64,000 nt of DNA from Zea mays (GCF_902167145.1 NC_050099.1:238650588-238714587), one strand, 5' to 3'. Counted from the stretch's first letter, positions 29,977 through 40,205 are shown. The notes: generated by a model not told the origin, from the sequence alone. Translations and numbers: made by a program.

Positions 29977-30249
29977 CAGAGAGGTCCTAAACTGCAAGCC
30001 TGGCTGTTCAATTCGGATGTCATCATGTCTGATGGGATGGGAACTACTTGGGTGGGTTAGATAAAATAACATCCGGAAAACTGCAAGGTAAGACCATGGA
30101 GCAGTAGGAAAAAACTATCATAGAGGCACATCTGAGGGGGTAAATCTTTTCTTTATAACCTGTCATGCATGGGTGCAGACCAACAGGTCGGGCTTATGAG
30201 GGCGGACCTCACCGGGCTAGCGTACACGTATGCGTTACCTAGTTACAAA

Positions 30250-30666
30250 AGGGAGGAAAATTCGACCCTCAGACTTGCTCCTATGGATAGAACTTACAGA
30301 GATGCTCCAGTGGTCAGGAAGAGGTACTCCTTCAGTCGTAGCAAGATAGTCACCCCCGGGTCGGCGTATTCCTGTCACCTTGAAGGGTCCTTCCTAGCCG
30401 GGGAGAGTTGCAGAGTCCTTCTTGGTTTCATACTTGCCGTAGGACTAGGTCCTGACCCTGGGTTCCCATCTGCGTTTGATGATGGAGTCCTCGTCCTCGT
30501 GTTGTAGCCATTTCTGCATGGACTTGTCAGAAGCTTGGACCCATGGGGAGTCCAGAAGGGTTTCCGGGGGAAGGTAGGCTTCGGCCCCGTAGACCGGGGA
30601 GTACATGGTCCCTCCAGGGGTCCATCTAGTTGTCGCCGCCAGAGTAGGAGTCTCCAGCGAAGACAT
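30250..30666 (-). pseudogene. pol: Tat-1 integrase C-terminal remnant
   Basis: The minus strand reads PVYGAEAYLPPETLLDSPWV (about 30600-30540), like the integrase segment F-x-V-Y-G-A-E-A-x-L-P, then EGPFKVTGIRRPG and EGVPLPDHW (about 30390-30300), the integrase C-terminal P-F-K-V..P-G..W-N-I fold. It follows gag almost directly, so about 3 kb of pol was lost. One stop (TAG) and a frame slip are visible. Confidence 0.65.
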
Positions 30667-31051
30667 CCTTCAGGTCCCCCTCAGGTGACTGATATCCAAG
30701 GTCCCGTTCAGCCGCGACCACCTCGTCGTCGTTGACCCTTTCCTTGCCAGGTCGGCGATGAGGTGGGCAGTCGTCCTTGGAAGACTACTCGCGCCGCTCG
30801 CTGACGTGTTTCGCGAGGTCGATGATCTCGCGACACTCCACGGCGCTGTGGCGACCGTTGGGGTGCACAGGGCATGAGCCGCTGTTACCCCTCTGCAGCC
30901 GTGGGCGTTTGTTGCGGTCGCCCTGGCCCCCAGTCGCGGCTGTGACGACTAGAGCGGTGGATCGCGACTTCTGGTGGTCACAGTCCTTCTTCTTTTTCTT
31001 TTTACCGTCTCGGGGGACGTTACCCGAGCCACCCGTCTGGGTAACCCCGGT
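30667..31051 (-). pseudogene. gag: Tat-1 gag C-terminal end, out of frame
   Basis: After the gag stop at 31052 another minus frame continues with a basic GNVPRDGKKKKKKD (about 31010-30970) and CPVHPNGRHSAVECREI (about 30870-30820), like the cysteine/histidine-rich nucleocapsid part of Tat-type gag. A frameshift separates it from the main gag frame. Confidence 0.6.
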
Positions 31052-32200
31052 CTACGGGGCCGAGTGCCATGCACGGCCCTCGGCGGCTCTGGCGCACTTG
31101 TCGGCCAGAGCGAAGAGTGTGGAGACAGTCTCCACGTCATGCGTGGCCAACTTCTCCAACATTTTCTCATCACGTACTCCCTGGCGGAAGGCCGTGATGA
31201 TGGAAGCATTGGAAATGAGAGGTATAGTACCTCGCACCTTGGTGAAGCGGGAGATGAACGTCCGGAGAGTCTCCCCGGGCTCCTGCCTTACTGCGTGGAG
31301 GTGGGCCTCCACACCGTGTTGCTGGAAAGCGCTAGCAAAGTTTGCAACGAATCGCGCGCAGAGCTCTTCCCAGGAGTTGATTGACCCTGGGGCAAGGTTC
31401 ATGAGCCAAGTCCGGGCAGGCCCAGACAAGGCGACATGAAAATATGTCGCCATCACAGCGTTGTTTCCACCTGTTGTTGTGATAGCGGTGACGTACACCT
31501 GCAGGAATTCCGACGGGTTTGATGTACCGTCGTACTTTTCCGGCAGGTGCGGCCGGAACTTGGATGGCCATGACACCGCGCGGAGATGATCCGCGAGAGC
31601 GGCGTAGCCCACGCCGGCCAAGGGGACACTCGCTTGGGACCGGGTGCCCATTGGGGCCTCCGGTGCTACCGCAGCGAAGTCTTGATCGAGGTTGCGACCC
31701 TCGATGTTTTGCCGGCGCTCGCGCGCCCTCTCTAAAGAGATTCGGGCATCCTCTCCCACACGCCTGCGGTTGAGCTCTGCCCGGAGGTCGTCGGTCTGCG
31801 CGCCCCTTACTAAGAGTGAGCGCACAGACGCCGTCGCCTCATGTTGGCGCCGGGATGACCGAGGCTTGGACCTGGTCGAGGTGGAATGTGCCATGCCGAG
31901 CAGCCGGTCAACGTCGTCGCGCCACTGCTTCATGGCCCCTGACGAGGCAGTGGAGCTTGGAGGGTGGAACAACAACTCTCTGGTCGCGGACAACGCGTCA
32001 GGCGCCGCCCTTGACAGAGTCCGGGACGCCTGTGCAGGCGTGTGCTGCCGCACAGCGTGCACAGCAGCTGCCCCAGACATAGGGAGGTTGGATACTTGTG
32101 GCATGGAGGATGCAACTTCTTCCTCCACCACGAAATCCTCCAAAGTGTCGGCGCGGTACTCAAAGATTTGCACCATCATGCCGAGCAAGAAAACAAGCAA
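31052..32200 (-). CDS. gag: Tat-1 gag, open frame of 382 codons
   Basis: Starts 34 bases after the PBS and reads to WHSAP-stop. The N-terminal half is arginine- and serine-rich (residues 60-170, for example RSKPRSSRRQHEATASVRS). The retrotransposon gag core lies at about residues 230-345: FRPHLPEKYDGTSNPSEFL, TWLMNLAPGSINSWEELC and SRFTKVRG. Gag forms the particle and binds RNA. The C-terminal nucleocapsid part is displaced by a frameshift near 31050, so the protein is truncated. No gag gene of this length is intact elsewhere in the window. Confidence 0.85.
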   Translation of the reverse strand: MLVFLLGMMVQIFEYRADTLEDFVVEEEVASSMPQVSNLPMSGAAAVHAVRQHTPAQASRTLSRAAPDALSATRELLFHPPSSTASSGAMKQWRDDVDRLLGMAHSTSTRSKPRSSRRQHEATASVRSLLVRGAQTDDLRAELNRRRVGEDARISLERARERRQNIEGRNLDQDFAAVAPEAPMGTRSQASVPLAGVGYAALADHLRAVSWPSKFRPHLPEKYDGTSNPSEFLQVYVTAITTTGGNNAVMATYFHVALSGPARTWLMNLAPGSINSWEELCARFVANFASAFQQHGVEAHLHAVRQEPGETLRTFISRFTKVRGTIPLISNASIITAFRQGVRDEKMLEKLATHDVETVSTLFALADKCARAAEGRAWHSAP

Positions 32201-32217
32201 AAACCTAATGCCAAGGC

Positions 32218-32234
32218 CCTTACCTGGCGCGCCA
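32218..32234 (-). promoter_or_regulatory. Tat-1 primer-binding site
   Basis: Minus strand TGGCGCGCCAGGTAAGG beginning two bases after the LTR. It is not of tRNA-iMet type; TGGCGCGCCAGGTAG-like sites are usual in maize Tat elements. Confidence 0.75.
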
Positions 32235-32236
32235 AA

Positions 32237-33353
32237 TGTCGGAGAGGGAATTCTCCGGCCGGGTGGCGGAGTGCACCCGCCCTAAATCCTAAGATGAGGA
32301 GGGGGCTTAAGCGTTTTGCCTGTTGGTAGATGAACAATGAACTCAGGAAGACGCAAGGGTTTAGAGTGGTTCAGGCCGCCGGAGCGTAATACCCTACTCC
32401 ACTGTGTGATGTATTGAGCTTGAGAGTTTGTCTGAACTTGTGAGCCTGAGCTGGGTCTAAGTCTGTCTAAGTGTGTTCGTCCCCTTGTAACGTTGCATGC
32501 CTCCCCTTTTATAGCTCAAGGGGGCGCATACAAGGGTGCTGAGCCCCGACATGTGGGCCCAGGAATATAATGGATGTAATACTTGGAGTTGCTGGAGCAA
32601 TCTTCTTGCACCCTGACATCCGCGATCTGCGTGGTACTGTCGTGCAGGGGAAGCTTCCCTGGCAACGCATAAGTGATGATGGCCACAGTGCACCTTGCAG
32701 CACGGGCGTACTGTTTGGCAATGGACTGGACAGGCACGCCGCCTGCGGGATGGCCTGGACGCCGCCTGCCAGCTGAGTGGACAGGTCACAATAAATGCTG
32801 AGGCGGCACATCGCCTGTTAGCAGCGTGGACAGGCGGCGCGTCCTCTCTGCAATAAATGCAGAGCGCGCATGGCCCAGAGGCCTTACGTTAGGCTCCACC
32901 CACTGGCTTACGTCACAGGCAACAAGCCATGTGGCAGCATCGGGTCTCCGCCTGAGCGGGGAGCACAAGTGCACAGGATAAAGCCTAGACACGTGTCAGT
33001 ACCGGACCCTTGCTTAGACCAGGGTATCCCCTGTCCCGGGACCTCGTTATGGGTGGCCCGAACCTTACTCGGAGGGATCCGGACCCCATCCAAGGGACCC
33101 GACACGCTTACTTGGGAGTCCCGGACCGTATTCGGGGGTCCGGGCTGTGCGTACAGGAGTCCGGTGCTTCCTCGTGGAGGTCCGGTCCAACTGATTGCAC
33201 CCTAAGATATATCATCTTTTCTGGCCACGTGGCACCCATGGAGCCGTCCATGTGGTGGGGTCGGGTGCTGTTCACCGTGCGGCTAGAGATTGCCGCACGG
33301 GCACCGTGCCTTCATACTGTAGTAAGGGGTACCCCTGATTCAGGGTACCGACA
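32237..33353 (-). repeat. Tat-1 5' LTR (1117 bp)
   Basis: As written: TGTCGGAGAGGGAATTCTCC to CAGGGTACCGACA, with a minus-strand TATA box at about 32505-32514. Followed by TSD ATGAC. Confidence 0.9.
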
Positions 33354-33358
33354 ATGAC

Positions 33359-34380
33359 GATGACGATATTGAGCTTAGATGAAGTGACATCATCATCATC
33401 TGAGCTTGCATCTAAATCCCATCCCACTACATAGGCTTTGCCATCCTTCTTGTTGTAAAATTTCTTCTTCTTGTGTTCTCCATCCTTGTTCTTCTTTTTC
33501 TTTCTTGGGCAATTCATTGCAATATGACCAGGCTCCCCACACTCAAAACATTTTCTATCATTGAAGGCATTCCTTCTTGAAGATTAGCCTCTTTTTGGTT
33601 GACCCTTCTTCTTCATGAACTTGTTATATCTTTTTACAATAAGAGCCAATTCTCCATCACTATCGCTTCCACTCTCTTCATCATCACTTTCTTCTTTTTC
33701 AATAGCCTTGGATACTTTGGCTTTGAGAGCTATTGATTCACTCTTCACTTTTTTAGCCAAACTTATAGCCTCGGCTTGAGATTTTTTGAATATGTCTTAA
33801 GTGAGTATTTCTCCCAATACTTCAGTTGGAGAAGTTTGGTCAAATCACTTCTCACTAGCATAGTCACAATAGTGTCATATTTCTCCGGAAGGGATCTGAG
33901 AAACTTATGAGTGAAGTCCACATCTGGTACATCAAGACCAAGTCATTTGAGCTCATTCACTATCTCATTTAACTGGCTGAACATGTCGGATATGCTTTCA
34001 TCTTCTTCCGTTGTGAATTTCTCAAACTTCCATTTACACACATATAGTTTGGCACTCTTCACAATTGTTGTTCCCTCATAAATTTCCATTAGATTCTTCC
34101 AAATATCATGAGCGGTTGTGAGATTATTGATACGATTGAACTCATTGATGTCTAGAGCATCACAAAACACAATCATAGATTGATCATTGGTTAGAATATT
34201 TTCATTGTCACTAATCGTTGGTTCATCTTGCTTCAACACAACAAAACCATCTATGACAATTGGCCAAATCCTTCCACCCATTGCTCTAAGATGCATTGAC
34301 ATTCTTATTTTTCAATAATCATAATTGTTTCCATCAAAATGCGACAGTTTTCCAATATGGACATTGTTGCTACTAGCCAT
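33359..34380 (-). pseudogene. gag: Cop-B gag, N-terminal part to zinc knuckle
   Basis: ATG at 34380 reads MASSNNVHIGKLSHFDGNNY, then a TGA where tryptophan is expected (Y-D-Y-stop-K-I-R), then an open frame 34302-33943 (copia gag core with DALDINEFNRI, TAHDIWKNLMEIYEGT). Further decayed frames lead to a lysine-rich part and the knuckle CFECGEPGHIAMNC (about 33560-33515) followed by a KKKKNKD basic tail. It is interrupted at 33358 by Tat-1 and resumes at 26464. Confidence 0.85.
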
Positions 34381-34427
34381 TTTGTCCAACTCTGGGATGG
34401 TTAAATCCACAAACAATGGAGTCCTTA

Positions 34428-34439
34428 CCTTTGATACCA
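34428..34439 (-). promoter_or_regulatory. Cop-B primer-binding site (tRNA-iMet type)
   Basis: Minus strand TGGTATCAAAGG two bases from the LTR end. Confidence 0.8.
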
Positions 34440-34441
34440 CT

Positions 34442-35305
34442 TGTAGGATCTAGGACACCGACTAGAGGAGGGGTGAGTAGACTGTTTTGACTAAAATTAA
34501 AGACAGTAGAGAAATTTAATCAATATGACAAGAGATATAAATTCTCTAGCTACTAGAAGTATGCAACTAATGGGAAACCAACAATATCAAAGCTAGAAAT
34601 CAATCACAATTCAATAATCACTAGCTACTTGCAATTTAAACAAGTAATAGGGAAAAAGAGACACCAGAATTTTTCTAGTGGTATCGGTGATTTGCCGATC
34701 ACCCCTAATCCACATTGAGGTGAACTCCAAGTTCTCACTTACTCCTCTATCAAGACACGACTTAATCTTTGAGCCAAGGAAAAAAGGAATCACTCAATAT
34801 CTTGGTTCCACTAGCTCACCTTTGCTGCTCCGGTGAGGTAGGCGCGAACCCCTCATAATCACCACCGTGGCTCCTCCACAATGTTCACAGCTTGATGGAG
34901 ACACCACCAAACGTCTAAGAGGAGGCGACCTCCAATAGTAACAAGTCGATGACACTTGCTCGGTGTACCACCTAGTGCCTCAAGGATCACCAATTGATGC
35001 AAATGCACTAGGAACACTCAATCTCCCACTAGAATGCAATCTCAAGCAAAGAGTGTGAGGGAGTGAGTTGGAGGATCATGAATGTGCTCAATGTGTGCTA
35101 GGAATGGCTAAGAGAGCTCTCACACACGAGTACCCCTTCTATTTATAAAGCCTCCAAACTTTACTAGCAGTTATGTGCAAGTAGCACATCTTCTGCGCAC
35201 ATGCGGACGGTCCGCGCCCTCTGGCTGGACGGTTTGCCATACCAGTAACGACTATATTCCCATTTGAAACATGTCAGAGCTGTCAGAAAAAGGCTAGTCT
35301 AGACA
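34442..35305 (-). repeat. Cop-B 5' LTR (864 bp), complete
   Basis: As written TGTAGGATCTAGGACACC to CTAGTCTAGACA, followed by TSD CTTCC. Similar to 3711-4239 over its first 500 bases or so. Confidence 0.85.
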
Positions 35306-35310
35306 CTTCC
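35306..35310. repeat. Target-site duplication CTTCC of Cop-B, right copy
   Basis: Matches 3706-3710 and fixes the right end of Cop-B. Confidence 0.85.
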
Positions 35311-36195
35311 ACAATGGGTATGACATGCATCTAAAGGACCTCGCACAAATCTACATGATCTCAGGCTGTAATCAATAAGACTTCCATTAAAGTAGGGTGG
35401 GACAGGCGCCCCACATAGCTAGATGTAACCCTCTCTCCCTCGGTCTAAAAATGGAGATGGTGGCCCTTGTATAGGGGGTTCCAAACCCTTTTCACGCATT
35501 CCACACTCAGACTCTCACAACCAACCTTGTACTTGGCACTTAATCGATTCCTCAAGTGATCCAAGCCACTTTAAAAGGACGTAGGGTATTATGCTCTAAC
35601 GGCTCGAACCTCTCTAAAACCCTTGTCTCCCCCGTGATACTCGTTTGTGTTTGTCGTGTTCTTCCCTTCCTCCCAGCTAACTAGGTTGTGCCAAATTGGT
35701 CGTGTAGGCAATAGGGCAATACACCAAGATCCCTTGCCGAAACATCGAGGGTAATACTCCATGTATCGACGACTATCACCCGACGACAAACTTCATAATT
35801 GCTTAGCCATGCTTATAATTGAACTTGCTCTCACATGGTCAAGTAAGGGTTCTTTTATTGGTGAATCAAATATGCTTCTAGATGAATCATTAAATGTTGG
35901 CCATATGATCTTGAGTCCAAGTGAAAGTTGATGGTAAAATGAATGCAATACTTCAGCAAGTGGAAGGATCACTAGAATGCTCTTATTTTTAGAGTTAAGA
36001 TATTACATAATCTCAACATTGCTCCTAGATATTTTATTGGCACACTTAATCCTAGGGGAAAATGATCCATCTTGAGATCTAGCCATTAAATGGCTATTGA
36101 GGTTCTCACAACTTTGCTTCGCTTCAATGCAAGCTTTGCAATAAAGCCACGTGTCGCCTACCTTTTCTGTCAGAACTCCAATTCAATTTTGTGGC
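35311..36195 (+). repeat. LTR-like remnant right of Cop-B
   Basis: Continuation of 3508-3705. It contains GTAGGGTATTATGCTCTAACGG and CGAACC (about 35582-35612), a signature like the U5 of Tat-type LTRs (compare GTAGGGTATTACGCTCC in Tat-1), and a plausible LTR end CCCGACGACA at 35788. From 35789 to 36195 the sequence is AT-richer and I recognise nothing. Confidence 0.35.
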
Positions 36196-37334
36196 TGAAA
36201 GTTGCCTAGAGGGGGGTGAATAGGCAAGTGGAAACTTTTTCAACAAAAACTAGAAACGAACTGGGTAGAACCAGTTCAACTGGTGTCAAAACCGGTTCAA
36301 CTGGTTTACACAAGCTCAACTAAAGAATGAGATATAAACTGAATTGATCTCGAAATTCACCTAGTTAACTTTGGAAATGAGATGTTCTAGTTGATCCATA
36401 GGGTTCAAAGTAGTAGATCTGAGAAGGACACTTCTCAAAATCCACACACCAAAAAGATATAAACAAATCTTCCACGCAATGGTGAGAGAACGAAGAACAC
36501 AAACAAACACAATGAGCAAGAACACAAGAGACACAAGATTTATCCCGAGGTTCGATCACACCACCAAGATGCCCTACTTCCTCGTTGAGGCGCCCACAAA
36601 GAGCTGGGTCTCTTTCAACCCTAATCCTCCCTTTGCCGACCACAAAGGTCAAGCCCACACAATAATCTTTGCTCAAACGAGCGGGTAATACAAACTTTCT
36701 TGTGGTCTTCCACAATATTTGGAGACTCACAAGAGACACCTAGTCGTCTAGGAGCTAGAAGCTCCAAGAGTAATGAATCCACAAAGAACTCGATGTAGTA
36801 CCAAAGCTTGAATGAAGAAGAACAAGAAGGATTTGGAGATGAAGCACAAAAACTGCAGCTCTTCAATCTCACTCAAAGATTTCTCTCCAAAGATTTGAAA
36901 TGGGAGAGGCAAGAGGTGTGTGAGAGAGAGTGAGAGGTGTTTCTCAGGTTAGAAATGGAGTCCAAGTCATGCTCTTTTTTGGGGGGGGGGAGATGTAGGA
37001 GTGAGTATATATAGGTGGGGCTCCAAAACTAGCCGTTTTTTACTTTTCTGCAAAAAAACCGGTTGAACCGGTTTTCAAAAAGCTGCGCACAGTTTTTTGG
37101 CTGACACAACAGACTGGCAGAAAAAGTGAACAGTGCAAAAACCGTTTGAACCGGTTTTAAAACCGTTTGAACCGGTTTTAAAACCGTTTGAACCGGTTTT
37201 AAAACCGTTTGAACCGGTTTCCACCAGACTGAAAACCGGTTGAGTGTCCGGCTGAGCTGGTCCAAAAACCGATTGACTGGTTTTTGAATACCAGCTAAAC
37301 CAGCCTGAAAACCAGCTGAACCAGTATTTGAATA
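36196..37334 (-). mobile_element. Cop-E: copia-type LTR (minus), truncated by Cop-D
   Basis: As written it starts TGAAAGTTGCCTAGAGGGGGG and TGAATAGGC, the complement of the standard copia LTR tail CCTATTCACCCCCCTCTAGGC. On the minus strand it has a TATA box (CTATATATAC, about 37005-37015) and, upstream of it, GGTTCAAACGG-type repeats. GTGGC (36191-36195) may be its target duplication. Its U3 start is cut off where Cop-D begins. Confidence 0.7.
37138..37222. repeat. 21-bp palindromic tandem repeat, four copies
   Basis: Four units AAAACCGTTTGAACCGGTTTT, in the U3 of the Cop-E LTR about 120-210 bases upstream of its TATA box. More AACCGGTT motifs are scattered nearby (36285-36300, 37060-37075, 37230). 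Confidence 0.9.
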
Positions 37335-38547
37335 TGAAAGGGAATTAGGCTTACACCTATTTCCCAAATGATTTTGGTGGTTGAATTGCCCAACACAAAT
37401 ATTTGGACTAACTAGCTTGCTCTAGTCTATAAGTTATACAGGTGCCAAAGGTTCACAAAAAGCCAATAAAAAGACCAACAAAAGGGTTCAACAAAAAGAG
37501 CAAGGGATAACCGAAGTGTGCCCTGGTCTGGCGCACCGGACAGTGTCCGGTGCACCAGGGGACTCCAAGCTAAACTTTGCACCTTCGGGAATTCTCAGAG
37601 ACGCTTCACTATAATTCACCGGACTGTCCGGTGTATCACCGGACAGTGTCCGGTGCTCCAGAGAAGAGCGGCTCTGAACTCGCCAGCTTCGGATTTCCGC
37701 TCCACTATAATTCACCAGACATATCCGGTGCACACCGGACTATCCGGTGAGCCAGCGGAGCAACGACTACTTCGCGCCAACGGTCGACTGCAACGCATTA
37801 AATGCACGCCAGCGCGCGCAGAGGAGCAGAGCACGCGTAGGTGGCACACCGGACAGTCTACAGGACTTGTCCGGTGCTCCACCGGACAGCCAGGCGGGCC
37901 CACACGTCAGAGCTCCAATGGTCGGAACCCAACGGCCAGGTGACGTGGCTGGCGCACCGGACAGTGTCCGGTGGCGCACCGGACTGTCCGGTGCGCCATG
38001 CGACAGCAGCCTCCACCAAATGGCTAGTTTGGTGGTTGGGGTTATAAATACCCCCAACCACCCCAAATTCAAGTCATCCAAGTTTTCCACCTTCCAACTA
38101 CTTACAAGAGCTCTAGCATTCAATTCTAGACACACCCAAGAGATCAAATCCTCTCCAAATTCCACAAAAGCTTTAGTGTTAAGTGAGAGAGATTTGTTGT
38201 GTTCTTTTGAGCTCTCGCGCTTGGATTGCTTCTTTTTCTCATTCGTTCTTGCGATCATCTCAATTGTAAACAAGGCAAGAGACACCAATTGTGTGGTGGT
38301 CCTTGCGGGAAGTTTGGTTCCCAATTGATTTGAGAAGAGAAGCTCACTCGGTCCGAGGGACCGTTTGAGAGAGGGAAAGGGTTGAAAGAGACCCGGTCTT
38401 TGTGACCACCTCAATGGGGAGTAGGTTTGAGAGAACCGAACCTCGGTAAAACAAATCTGCGTGTCACACTCTTTATTCGCTTGCGATTTGTTTTGCACCC
38501 TCTCTCGGACCCGATTATATTTCTAACGCTAACCCGGCTTGTAGTTG
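37335..38547 (+). repeat. Cop-D 5' LTR, 3'-truncated
   Basis: U3 carries several CACCGGAC(AGT/TGT)CCGGTG palindromes (about 37535-37555, 37617-37655, 37855-37885, 37953-38001). TATA box TATAAATA at 38043-38050. The tail (TTTCTAACGCTAACCCGG) stops before the usual CACCCCCCCTCTAGG end. Confidence 0.8.
38043..38050 (+). promoter_or_regulatory. TATA box of Cop-D LTR
   Basis: TATAAATA in GGGGTTATAAATACCCCC, just downstream of the palindrome cluster. Confidence 0.75.
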
Positions 38548-39722
38548 TGACCGGCGACAAGCCCACTACAAGCCACGGGAAAGCTTCATCGGAAGAGTCC
38601 CACAACAAAGGGAAGGGGAAGGAGAAGAAACCTTCTTCCCACAAGTCGCATCGGAGTGGGGACAAGAAAAAGAAGATGAGGAAGGTGGTCTACTACGAGA
38701 CCGACACCTCATCGCCATCTACCTCCGGCTCCGACGCGCCGTCCATCACTTCTAAGCGCCATGAGCGCAAGAAGTTTAGTAAGATCCCTCTACGCTACCC
38801 TCGCATTCCTAGACATATTCCATTACTTTCCGTTCCATTAGGCAAACCGCCAACCTTTGACGATGAAGATTATGCTAGGTGGAGTGATTTGATGAAATTT
38901 CACCTAACCTCACTCCAAAAAAGTATATGGAATGTTGTTGAGTTTGGAGCACAGGTACCATCCGTAGGGGATGAGGATTATGATGAGGACGAGGTAGCCC
39001 AAATCGAGCACTTCAATTCCCAAGCCCAAGTCGAGAGGAGTATAACAAGGTGCAAGGATTAAAGAGCGCCAAGGAAGTTTGGGACGTGCTCAAGACCGCG
39101 CACGAAGGAGATGAGCTAACCAAGATCACCAAGCGGGAGACGATCGAGGGGGAGCTCGGTCGCTTCCGTCTTCGCCAAGGGGAGGAGCCACAAGACATGT
39201 ACAACCGGCTCAAAACCTTGGTGAATCAAGTGCGCAACCTCGGGAGCAAAAAATGGGATGACCACGAAATGGTTAAGGTTATTTTAAGATCACTTGTTTT
39301 CCTTAACCCTACTCAAGTCCAATTAATTCGTGGCAATCTTAGATACACACTAATGACTCCCGAGGAAGTAATCGGGAATTTTGTGAGCTTTGAGTTTATG
39401 ATCAAAGGCTCAAAGAAGATCAACGAGCTTGACGATCCCTCCACGTCCAAAGCACAACCGGTCGCATTTAAGGCGACGGAGGAGAAGAAGGAGGAGTCTA
39501 CACCGAGTAGAACACCCATCGATGCCTCCAAGCTCGACAACGAGGAAATGGCACTCGTCATCAAGAGCTTCCGCCAAATCCTCAAGCAAAGGAGGGGGAA
39601 AGATTACAAGCCCCGCTCCAAGAAGGTTTGCTACAAGTGTGGTAAGCCCGGTCACTTTATAGCAAAATGTTCTATTTCTAGTGACAGTGACAGGGGCGAC
39701 GACAAGAAGGGGAGAAGAAAGG
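38548..39722 (+). pseudogene. gag: Cop-D gag, two frames
   Basis: First frame (to 39062): basic head (KGKGKEKKPSSHKSHRSGDKK), VVYYETDTSS, then the copia gag core LGKPPTFDDEDYARW and SIWNVVEFGAQVPS. A deletion near 39020 removes about 15-20 residues and shifts frame. The second frame (39050-39722) reads AKEVWDVLKTAHEGDELTKI, GELGRFRLRQGEEP, and the zinc knuckle CYKCGKPGHFIAKC at about 39628-39670. It is homologous to the Cop-C gag throughout. Cut by Tat-2 just after the knuckle. Confidence 0.85.
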
Positions 39723-40205
39723 TGTCGGCGTTTCGAGACTGGGGGGTCCCTAAGCCGACGAGTGAATGTCGTCGCGTGCCCCAGCCCAGATGGGTCGACG
39801 CGAGGCCGAGCGCGAAGGGGGGAAGTGAGGTGGCCGGAGATGGGCGTGAGAGAGGTGGAAATCCCGCGGCCTTCGTGTTCGTCCCGCGCCCAGGTCGGGT
39901 GCGCTTGCAGTAGGGGGTTACAAGCTTCCACGCGGGAGAGGGAAGCGAGCGGCCCCAAGAGAGCGCCTGTCCCGTCCTCGTCCCCGCGCGGCCAACCCTC
40001 TCTAAGAGGGCCCTGGTCCTTCCTTTTATAGGCATAAGGAGAGGATCCAGGTGTACAATGGGGGTGTAGCAGAGTGCTACGTGTCTAGCGGGGGAGAGCT
40101 AGCGCCCTAAGTACATGCCGATGTGGCAGCCGGAGAGATCTTGGCACCCAGCTGGTGTGATGTCGTGGCCGTCGGAGGAGCGACGGAGCCTGGCGGAGGG
40201 ACAGC
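39723..40205 (-). repeat. Tat-2 3' LTR, U5-side part with TATA box
   Basis: Begins TGTCGGCGTTTCGAGACTGG. A minus-strand TATA box, TATAAAAGGA, lies at 40021-40030. It ends at ACAGC (40201-40205), the target duplication of Tek-4. Confidence 0.85.

Larger units (their letters stand above)
27602..30249 (-). other. Tat-1 long 3' region with tandem repeats and a conserved block
   Basis: A 2.6-kb GC-rich stretch between the integrase end and the PPT, typical of Tat-lineage elements. It contains three tandem arrays (28037-28280, 29070-29212, 29662-29976) and a block at 28776-28880 conserved with Tat-2 at 54068-54164. The remaining short frames on both strands look like by-products of GC-richness. 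Confidence 0.6.
26470..33353 (-). mobile_element. Tat-1: Tat-lineage gypsy element, pol mostly deleted
   Basis: LTRs of exactly 1117 bp each (26470-27586 and 32237-33353), TSD ATGAC at 26465-26469 and 33354-33358, minus-strand PBS at 32218-32234 and PPT at 27587-27601. It encodes gag but protease, RT, RNase H and most integrase are missing; only an integrase C-terminus remains (30250-30666). The LTRs differ at many sites, so the insertion is fairly old. The left LTR starts TC in place of TG by mutation. Confidence 0.9.
3711..35305 (-). mobile_element. Cop-B: minus-strand Ty1/copia element hosting several nested insertions
   Basis: Both outer LTR ends are visible: TGTAGGATCTAAGACACC at 3711 and TGTAGGATCTAGGACACC at 34442, with the far end TCTAGACA at 35305 and TSD CTTCC outside both ends. 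The PBS lies at 34428-34439 on the minus strand, so the 5' LTR is on the right. Its own pieces are 3711-4239 (3' LTR, truncated), 23667-26464 (RT start, integrase, protease, gag end), 33359-34441 (gag, leader) and 34442-35305 (5' LTR). It was broken by Tek-1, V and Tat-1. The part carrying the rest of RT, RNase H and most of the 3' LTR is missing, lost in the deletion discussed under findings. Confidence 0.85.
37335..39722 (+). mobile_element. Cop-D: Ty1/copia element, LTR and gag only
   Basis: Starts TGAAAGGGAATTAGGCTTAC. LTR sequence runs to about 38547 and joins gag directly (GGCTTGTAGTTG/TGACCGGCGACAAG), so the LTR end, PBS, leader and gag start are deleted. Gag is interrupted at 39722 by Tat-2. 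The remainder of Cop-D must lie beyond the window, to the right of Tat-2. Confidence 0.85.

Noticed and set aside
31692..32285. 197-codon plus-strand frame
   Set aside because: Antisense shadow of the Tat-1 gag.
3430..36120. ATGGCTATT near both 3499 and 36098 as a target duplication around the unassigned LTR-like DNA
   Set aside because: Nine shared bases, but no LTR ends next to them and reading frames do not continue; probably chance.
37138..37222. Short regular repeats resembling a CRISPR array
   Set aside because: The units are directly adjacent with no unique spacers, the genome is eukaryotic, and the array lies in an LTR U3.
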